A DNA stretch of 64,000 bases. Source: Aurelia coerulea (Eukaryota > Cnidaria > Scyphozoa > Semaeostomeae > Ulmaridae). Shown in pieces: positions 58,001 through 64,000 of the stretch. The stretch spans positions 20,505,501 through 20,569,500 of the forward strand of contig CM076955.1 of the NCBI GenBank assembly GCA_039566865.1, in the 5' to 3' direction. The stretch's first letter is position 1. The number at the start of each line of letters is the position of its first letter. A program made the translations under genes and the position numbers. The notes under the pieces were generated by a model. The model did not search any database. It was not told the origin of the DNA and saw nothing but the letters and a program-made list of their open reading frames with translations.

Positions 58001-59934
58001 AATTCAGTGAGAAGATTGCATCTGTGTTCTTTGGGGAAGAAGTAAGAGGCCTGTCGAACTACCTCAGGAGCATTCTGAATCAGATTTGTGTGTCTTTTCA
58101 CCCTTGGGTCTTTTACCCAATTGACCCCTCGTTTGAAATCTCTCTTGTCTCCTCTTTAACCAAAATTCTATTTGAATGTACGTCATTCATAATATACCTC
58201 CATTTCCTTTGCAGTGGGTCAACGTACGAAGACAACACCACAAATGTTCCAACTGAGAGCTTCGCAGGGGCGATTTCATCTAAGGCTCCGTATGCATCTG
58301 AACCTGCGAAAACTGAGGTATCATATTATCTTCGTTCTCGTTTGCCCGTGAAAGCATCGTGTTGTTGTGTCGTTGTATCGATTGTGGAGTCTCTGCTATG
58401 CTTAAGTTATGTTTAATTGTTTAAAATTGAATCAGTCTGTTTTCCATTACACTTGCATCAGCTATGCACATTGTGGAGCATGATTTCCCTGTTTTTGCAA
58501 ACGTTAGAATTTTCGAAATAACATACCTTATTTTCTTGTTTTTCTGTTCAAATGAGAAATGTTTGGAATAGTCAAATCGGAGAAGTTGCGTTAGTTAGAT
58601 CAGGCAATGTGAAAGGACGCTGGTTTAGATTTCAACGTAAAGAACCCATGGATTTCGAAATGAATATGTCGTTGGTTAGTTTTGAATGGAGAAACTACAT
58701 AGTTGCCTTTTAGGCCTACTGTAGTTGCGTGTCATATTTCTTGCGTAACTGTTAAAATTCGTTTGTTTGATTTTCTCATTTAATTTGCTTTCAGGACCAG
58801 GCCATCGAAGATGAGTAAGTTATATTTATTCTATAAAAGATGTTTGATTCTTTTAGTATTCTTGGTTCAAATCTTTACGAAACCAATCATAGGCTGTTTC
58901 GCATATTTTGATAGAAGATCAATTTAAAATTGCTTTAAAAATTCTTCAGTGGAGCTCTGCAAAATCTGTTTCCGAATGTAGCATTTAGAGCATTTTGTAA
59001 CACCAAACATCTGCCGCAAAATGCTCACATTGTGCACGACAATTCAAGGAATTAGTATGACAGAAAGCATTGTTTTTAGCAAATTCCATTCTTATATTTC
59101 AACTGTATCTTTTACTGCCAACATAGTGCTTAGCTGACCAACGAGTTGGAACAAGACTGGTTTATGGACATTGTATTGCAGAAAAGATTTGAAATGGTTG
59201 TTGTAAATGTGATCTTAGCAAAATTTTGAAAATTGATAAACAGAACGATCTTTCATATCGCAAAATGATACAATCTCATAATGTATTTCTTAGAATACAA
59301 GATGTTCAAGAATGGCTAAAAGATACGGACTTGGTAAGGAAATGTTATCTACAACTTTTATATGACTTCTAAATCTTTTATCATATCAAGCAATCTTGTA
59401 CAAGATTGTAGTGCACAGAAAATGAACCAAAGTGAAATCACATTTTGTGGATAAATATCAGAAAATGAAATGTAAAAACCTATATTTAACGGACACCTGT
59501 AGGACCAGTGCTACTGTCCGTTGTAGACAGGTGTCTGTTGTTTGGAGGTGTCTGTCAATGGAGGTTTCCCTTTATTTTAGGACAGAGTTATCCGTTGTTT
59601 GATAGTGTCCATTGTTGGGAGGCGTCCGTCAATGGAGGTTTTATTTTATTTACGTTAACAATTTCTCACTGAACTTTTCTAAATGTAAAATTTTTACTCT
59701 CAGAATCAGTTGAACCCTACTCAGCCTCTTCCTCAAGCAGCTTCAGCGCCTGAAACCGAGGTACCGAGTGGGGAGCAAACATCAATCACGAGTGACGAAT
59801 TCGACAAATTTCTTGCTGAGAGATCATTCGTAGGCCCGCAGAGAATCGAATCTACACGCACAACTCCAGGAGCACCGCGGCAAATGCAGAACCTTGCGGG
59901 AGAAAATCAAGAAGAACGTATGTTTGCATTATAA
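46035..59934 (+). CDS. TOM1: TOM1 orthologue, VHS-GAT endosomal adaptor (17 exons)
   Basis: TOM1 proteins bind ubiquitinated cargo, Tollip, clathrin and Endofin on early endosomes. Exons: 46035-46092, 46823-46907, 48316-48394, 49026-49130, 49806-49938, 50704-50762, 51271-51339, 51656-51832, 52347-52425, 53628-53740, 54738-54802, 55648-55706, 56274-56352, 58215-58317, 58795-58814, 59294-59333, 59704-59934. All have AG/GT borders, phases agree, and they total 1,554 nt (517 residues; vertebrate TOM1 is about 490). The VHS domain (about 1-150) includes [16 protein letters not shown] and [15 protein letters not shown]. The GAT domain (about 210-305) includes [20 protein letters not shown] and [18 protein letters not shown] clathrin-box-like LLIDF lies at 346-350. 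[20 protein letters not shown] and a terminal FAL match the TOM1/TOM1L2 tail. The Met at 46035 ([19 protein letters not shown]) aligns with the family N-terminus. Confidence 0.95.
47187..47429 (+). other. Unassigned ORF in TOM1 intron 2
   Basis: An 80-codon frame includes [19 protein letters not shown] and ends in a Cys-Leu-Tyr tail. Composition is more protein-like than its surroundings, but no splice partners or family were recognised. It may be a retroposed or pseudogene fragment. No function is assigned. Confidence 0.2.
47728..47947 (+). pseudogene. Inverted copy of the NAT16-like promoter and first 27 codons
   Basis: This 220-bp segment is the reverse complement of 43107-43327 with a few substitutions. 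It covers the 5' flank (including gttagaactaaccacattga), the start ATG and codons through the NGVYLDT region, then diverges after gacaccga and stops within a few codons. It is too short to encode an enzyme. It lies in TOM1 intron 2 in sense with TOM1, and could in principle carry promoter activity from the parent gene. Confidence 0.9.
47998..48177. mobile_element. Compact foldback element or long hairpin (180 bp)
   Basis: Two arms of about 77 bp (left tgttggggagacgagatacg, then gtttgtccaagga; right the inverse) pair almost end to end around a loop of about 25 bp. gcat occurs on both sides (47993-47996 and 48179-48182). It directly follows the truncated NAT16-like copy in TOM1 intron 2. RNA from it would form a long hairpin. 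Confidence 0.8.
48620..48780. mobile_element. aagaattctt MITE, copy 1 (TOM1 intron 3)
   Basis: The right end (agttaatttgcacaaggcctg) matches the right ends of copies at 50120-50287 and 50933-51107. The body is dense in aagaattctt. The left end is poorly conserved, so the left border is approximate. Confidence 0.55.
49138..49725 (+). repeat. Duplicated intron segment with possible relic of exon 4 end
   Basis: The block at 49138-49247 (gaaacctgccatgtctattg through cttacaaaacaa) recurs diverged at 49605-49720. The second block is preceded by ggatgttcttggttcaagtt, which resembles the 3' part of exon 4 (gatgttcttggtgacctcac). This suggests an old local duplication that included the end of exon 4, with the MITE later inserted between the copies. 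Confidence 0.5.
49253..49555. mobile_element. MITE with perfect 20-bp ends (TOM1 intron 4)
   Basis: The left end cctgtacaaaaatacaaggc is the exact inverse of the right end gccttgtatttttgtacagg. The 303-bp interior repeats ccttgta/tacaagg motifs. No coding sequence. Perfect ends suggest a recent insertion. Confidence 0.9.
50120..50287. mobile_element. aagaattctt MITE, copy 2 (TOM1 intron 5)
   Basis: The left end begins caggcctaacagcat and the right end is the inverse of caggccttgtgcacattagc. The body is rich in aagaattctt. It is related to the copies at 48620 and 50933. Confidence 0.65.
50933..51107. mobile_element. aagaattctt MITE, copy 3 (TOM1 intron 6)
   Basis: The left end caggtcttgcacacatcaac, then atggttttcctgcccaagaa, aligns with the inverse of the copy 2 right end. 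The right end is gttaatgtgcccaaggcctg. Body rich in aagaattctt. No coding sequence. Confidence 0.7.
52030..52130. repeat. Dispersed repeat shared with 41216-41310
   Basis: The block caatggtaaataggcccctc through gtttcttagcaagataaaaa matches the 41.2 kb segment with few changes. It lies in TOM1 intron 8. Confidence 0.7.
54439..54595. mobile_element. hAT-like MITE (TOM1 intron 10)
   Basis: The ends tagtggcggacactggg and the inverse of the right end (aaagtgtccgccgctg) resemble the CAGYGGCGGA ends common in hAT MITEs. A near-exact 8-bp duplication flanks it: ccggtata at 54431-54438 and cgggtata at 54596-54603. 157 bp, non-coding, with internal gccccccc tracts. Confidence 0.85.
56644..56828 (-). 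mobile_element. tRNA-derived SINE
   Basis: On the minus strand the element begins ggtgttgtggcgcagtgg, a good polymerase III A box (TGGCGCAGTGG), followed 45 bp later by a B box (GGTTCGATACC). The first 86 nt (56826-56741) end in caacacc, which pairs with the initial ggtgttg as an acceptor stem. A non-tRNA tail of about 95 nt follows. The opposite arm of the surrounding palindrome has the empty site (gcgtccaaatctggtaaa). caaa occurs on both sides, a short possible duplication. Confidence 0.82.
56741..56826 (-). tRNA. tRNA-like head of the SINE (not a functional tRNA call)
   Basis: The acceptor stem (ggtgttg with caacacc) and the A and B boxes are preserved. The anticodon arm and T stem pair poorly, and the spacing would need a long variable arm. 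It is best read as a tRNA pseudogene forming the SINE promoter; tgc is the only candidate anticodon triplet I could suggest and it is weak. Confidence 0.35.
57843..58109 (+). repeat. Direct repeat of a 67-bp block (TOM1 intron 13)
   Basis: aagtaagaggcctgtcgaac through cagatttgtgtgtctt and cacccttggg occurs at about 57843-57909 and again at about 58041-58109, differing by a few bases. This reflects a local tandem duplication with a period of about 198 bp. Confidence 0.8.
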
Positions 59935-60034
59935 TTTTAATTATCTCTAATGGGAAATACTAAACTGTGATCCACCGATTTCGAATTTTTGTAAAGAATT
60001 GTAAATAGATGTTAGCTCGCTTATACATACGCCC

Positions 60035-60040
60035 AATAAA
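60035..60040 (+). promoter_or_regulatory. TOM1: Poly(A) signal for TOM1
   Basis: AATAAA lies 100 bp downstream of the TOM1 stop codon at 59934, a typical distance for 3' end formation. Confidence 0.6.
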
Positions 60041-60249
60041 GCTTGGGCCTAACTTACGTCGCCCCAACTAATTAGACATCTTTGTACGAAAGTTTCCCTT
60101 CAGTACACACTTCAAACATCAAGAAAACTTTTTTTGGCACTTTAATCCTGAACGAGCTGCGAAATATTCTTTAGAAGAATGAGGTATGCTTTATAAGTGC
60201 ACTGACGACGTGATTGAACATTTGAATATGACGCTAGAACCCTTTCTTT

Positions 60250-60672
60250 TTAAGCACACCGTAAAAGATTTATTACGCCCCCTCCCTATTAAGCCCCCCT
60301 CTCTAATAAGCCCTCCCCTCTGAGCCAAAATTTTTAATAAGCCCCCTCTCTATTAAGCCGCCCCCACTCATATCAAATTCCAGAGGTTACCAAAGATTTT
60401 TCTTTTATTGAGCTAAATAAGTTTGTACGTTAATTTTGATATGGTTTGAGATAACACTGTGTCGAATTTATGTATTTGACTCATGAAATTATATGTCGAA
60501 TCCACAAAATATGGCGTAAGAGAACTTGAAAGCTATCATATGTATCCTTGTCATTTGATTTTGTGAATAAGCCCCCCTCTCTAATAAGCCCCCTCTCTTT
60601 TAGGCCCCATGTGGAGTGCCCGAAATTAAGTAACCGCCCCCCCCGGGGCTCAATAGAGCTTTCACTGTAACT
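60250..60672. repeat. C-rich repeat with aagcccccctctct motifs
   Basis: Repeated taataagccccctctct blocks lie at 60285-60360 and 60568-60600, ending at cggggctcaatagagctttc then actgta. The right end (inverse tacagtgaaagctctattga) looks like a Tc1/mariner-type element end, but no matching left end was found. The element may be truncated. Confidence 0.5.
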
Positions 60673-61383
60673 TCATCTTGATATTGCTAGAAAACAATAG
60701 TTGTTCTGTTTTTCGGAAAACAAGTATTTTGCCTTTCCTCTGCCATAAATAAGCAACCACTTGTCAGATTGACTCAAACGAAGTCTCAAACCCTGAGTTG
60801 GAGCATGACCTATGCAACTGTGTAAAAACCATGACAACAAAGGCTTTATCTCCTCCACAGCAGCCCCCAAAACGGAGCACAATTTTTGTGGGACCCTGTA
60901 CATCGAGAATCGTCTTTAATTTCTCAGTAAACAGGTCACATAGTGTAGAAAAGAATTAAGAATTACCATACAAGATGTTTCAGAAAGAACGCAACCCTAC
61001 TGTAATCAAAAATATTTAAAAATTGATAAAACGTGAGCAGATGTAATTTATACCGTCTGAAAGTACAATCTTTCTTCTTTATAATGATAGCCAGTTTGGG
61101 GACATTGATGGAATCCTTTATCATTAAATTGACATTTTAAGTATGGCCAATTTCAAATGCAGCATGGTGCAAGAGCAAAATCAACACCTTTCTTACGGTA
61201 AAAATATTACGAAACAATTGTCAAAATATTTCAGGCCTGGAAGCACTTTAGGTGATGCCTTGAGGAAGTAAAAAGACAAATTATTTCCAAGTGATGCATT
61301 TGTTGATAATCATAAAATAAGCTATCACAAAAATGGATTTTCGTCTATGTGAATGCCCTGTCATTTTCCATTCATTTCAAATA
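60673..61383. other. Intergenic, no gene recognised
   Basis: Short ORFs only. No splice-bounded or RNA feature was recognised. Confidence 0.4.
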
Positions 61384-61853
61384 TTTATTTATTTAAAATA
61401 TTTAAGGAGGGTAGCCCTTCAGCAATGCTGATTTTCAAGGGGCCCTCCACTACAAAACTTACAAAAATTAAATACTATTATAACTTAAATTAACCTAATA
61501 CAATTTATAGATGTCAATAAAAACCTTAAAATCTGAAACAAATATTTACAATAAAAGAAAATCCATAAGGCAAACACGTTATTTACAATCAGCTTTCCCT
61601 ATATACATTGTTTAAATCTATTCAGGGAGGATGCCAGCTTACATTCAACTGAGAGGCCATTCCAAGACTTGGCACCTCTAAACGAAAAACATTTCTGACC
61701 ATTTTTGGAGTTTTTCTTTGGTAACCTGAGGTCAGTTGCTGTATTCCTTAGATTCCTAGAGGTTAGCTGGGATGCTTTTGTGAAAAGATTACACATGTAT
61801 TGTGGAGCCAGCTCATGAAGAGATACTTCCGGCATACTTACCATATAGGCCAT
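61384..61853 (-). mobile_element. 5'-truncated LINE (CR1/L2/Jockey-like) 3' end
   Basis: The minus-strand frame 61853-61599 has the hallmark C-terminal tail of non-LTR reverse transcriptases: an Arg-rich TSRNLRNTATDLRLP stretch, then FSFRGAKSWNGLSVE and NRFKQCI. After the stop, the 3' UTR contains a hairpin-forming block (ggagggccccttgaaaatca, then gctgaagggctaccctcc) and ends in a run of taaa/atttattt repeats at about 61384. This is typical of CR1/L2-type elements. The catalytic domain is missing, so the copy is dead. Confidence 0.82.
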
Positions 61854-62429
61854 ACGTACGAAAACTTCAAATAAGTAATAAAAAATTCACTTAAAACACC
61901 CAACCTGGATATCATTGGAAATAAGATAGATTTTAATTTTAGCTGGTATCCGTCAAATTGATTCAAATCTTATCATTTCCTGAAGGATCTCGAATAAAGT
62001 TGGGTTGCTTTTTTTTCTGAAACACCCTGCAGAAAGAACTATTGTAAGTCCATAAATACCCTGTCCCTTCCCTATCAGGAAGCTTGTAAAGAGCGTTTAC
62101 TATTCCCAATTTTTATTTCGCACTTTTTTTATTTCAATCCTGTGTGATGACGCTTCGATTGATTATTCATTTCAAAGTTTTTTGTGAATAGAACTGAGAG
62201 TTGTCAATTAACATTTAGAAATGGGTGTATCATTTGACACAATCAATGTAACGAGACAACAAACTCTTTCTTTTACTTTTTATTGTCTATTATTGTTTGT
62301 GTGTTTCTCCAAGATTCTTCCAAAAACGTAGACAATGCGAAAGGTCACAATTGTGCAAAGATTCCAGCCCAATCTAGCGTTATACTTTAAAGTGAAAACG
62401 AGCCCTATTATAAAACGACCTACTTTTGC
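61854..62429. other. Intergenic, no gene recognised
   Basis: Nothing beyond short ORFs was seen between the LINE fragment and the terminal satellite. Confidence 0.4.
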
Positions 62430-64000
62430 CAAGAGGCAAGGTTAACCCCTTTGGTTTTTTCCAAAAATAGGCCCTTTTCGGAAATAACAATTTTTGGCAA
62501 AGAGTAAGGCTAACCCCTTTGCTTTTTTGCAAAAATAGGCCCTTTTTGGAAAGACCAATTTTCCAGCAAAAAGTAAGTCTAACCCCTTTGGTTTTTTCCA
62601 AAATTAGGCCCTTTTTCGAAAGACCGATTTTCCGGTAAAAAGTAAGGCTAACCCCTTTGGTTTTTTCCAAAAAATAGGCCCTTTTCGGAAATACAGATTT
62701 TCCGGCAAAAAGTAAGGCTAACCCCTTTGCTTTTTTGCAAAATAGGCCCACTTCAGAAATACCGATTTTTGGGCAAAAGGTAAGGCTAACACCTTTGCTT
62801 TTTTGCAAAAATTGACCCTTTTCAGAAATACCGATTTTCCGGCAAAAAGTAAGGCTAACCCCTTTGCTTTTTTGCAAAAATAGGTCTTTTTCAGAAATAC
62901 CGATTTTTGGGCAAAAATTAAGGCTAACCCCTTTGCTTTTTTGCAAAAATAGGCCCTCTTCAGAAATACCGATTTTTGGGCAAAACGTAAGGCTAACCCC
63001 TTTGCTTTTTTGCAAAAAAAGGCCCTCTTCAGAAATACCGATTTTTGGGCAAAAGGTAAGGCTAACCCCTTTGCTTTTTTGCAAAAATAGGCCCTTTTGA
63101 GAAATACCGATTTTCCGGCAAAAAGTAAGGCTAGCCCCTTTGCTTTTTTACAAAAATAGGCCCATTTCAGAAATGCTGATTTTTGGGAAAAAAGTAAGGC
63201 TAACCCGTTTGCTTTTCTGCAAAAATTAGGCCCTTTTCAGAAATACCGATTTTTGGGAAAAAGTAAGGCTAACCCCTTTGCTTTTTTGAAAAATAGTTTT
63301 CAGAAATACCGATTTTTGGGAAAAAAGTAAGGCTAACCCCTTTGCTTTTTTTGCAAAAATAGGCCCTCTTCAGAAATACCGATTTTTGGGCAAAAGGTAA
63401 GGCTAACCCCTTTGCTTTTTTGCAAAAATAGGCCCTTTTGAGAAATACCGATTTTCCGGCAAAAAGTAAGGCTAGCCCCTTTGCTTTTTTACAAAAATAG
63501 GCCCATTTCAGAAATGCTGATTTTTGGGAAAAAAGTAAGGCTAACCCCTTTGCTTTTTTTGCAAAAATAGGCCCTCTTCAGAAATACCGATTTTTGGGCA
63601 AAAAGTAAGGCTAACCGCTTTGTTTTTTTGCAAAAATAGGCCCATTTCAGCAATATATATTTTTGGGCAAAAAGTAAGGCTAACCCCTTTGCTTTTTTGC
63701 AAAAATATGCCCTTTTCAGAAATACCGATTTTTGGGAAAAAAGTAAGGCTAACCCATATGCTTTTTTGCAAACATGGGCCCTCTTCAGAAATACCGACAT
63801 TTGGGCAAAAAGTAAGGCTAACCCCTTTGCTTTTTTGCAAAAATAGGCCCATTTCAGCAATATCTATTTTTGGGCAAAAAGTAAGGCTAACCCCTTTGCT
63901 TTTTTGCAAAAATAGGCCCATTTCAGCAATATCTATTTTTGGGCAAAAAGTAAGGCTAACCACTTTGCTTTTTTGCAAAAATAGGCCCTTTTCAGAAATA
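62430..64000. repeat. 69-bp satellite running off the window
   Basis: About 23 copies of a 69-bp unit (core taaggctaacccctttgctt, then ttttgcaaaaataggccc and cagaaataccgatttttggg). The left-most four to five units are the most diverged (ggttttttcc variants). Since 69 is divisible by 3, the minus strand shows long frames of a 23-residue repeat (KSKGVSLTFCPKIGISEEGL and variants). Single-base indels break these frames at several places, so a protein is unlikely. The right end is beyond the window. Confidence 0.92.

Noticed and set aside
62380..63978. Minus-strand repeat protein (23-residue repeat)
   Set aside because: The frames are explained by the 69-bp unit length and are broken by indels.

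Overview
This is nuclear DNA from an animal, most likely an invertebrate. It is AT-rich and has spliced genes with consensus GT/AG borders, short tandem satellites, a 3'-truncated-type LINE fragment, a tRNA-derived SINE and many short inverted-repeat DNA transposons (MITEs), several of them nested. No prokaryotic features such as operons or ribosome-binding sites were seen. I cannot name the species. The clearest orthologue is a 17-exon TOM1 gene.

Layout. 1-13.3 kb is gene-poor and filled with MITEs, a 1.3 kb inverted repeat and degenerate tandem repeats. 13.4-32.0 kb holds one very large plus-strand gene with 27 phase-compatible exons. Five small upstream exons lead into 21 near-identical copies of a 252-nt (84-codon) exon on a 449-bp genomic period. 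A single 5.1 kb terminal exon follows, encoding a transposase-like RNase-H-fold region and a C-terminal Ulp1/SENP (C48) cysteine protease. A 31-bp minisatellite open in all three forward frames sits in one intron. 32-38.5 kb is intergenic, with a 20-copy 116-bp satellite and a nested MITE. 39.5-43.2 kb carries two minus-strand NAT16-like GNAT acetyltransferase genes, one intact and one broken by an 11-bp duplication. 44.2-45.8 kb is a cluster of foldback repeats. 46.0-59.9 kb is the complete TOM1 gene (VHS and GAT domains, clathrin-box-like motif, conserved C-terminal FAL), whose introns hold at least eight mobile insertions and an inverted 5' fragment of the NAT16-like gene. 60-64 kb has a LINE 3' end and a 69-bp satellite that runs off the window.

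The most unusual item is the large gene. Each amplified exon encodes an acidic 84-residue module containing a hydrophobic I-D-I-L core between acidic and Ser/Asp stretches, which fits a SUMO-interacting motif. The same reading frame ends in a protease domain of the family that processes SUMO, with His, Asp, Gln and Cys in place. I infer a poly-SIM, transposase-derived SUMO-protease-like protein of about 3,600 residues. The reading frame and splice-site pattern are visible directly; the function is inference.
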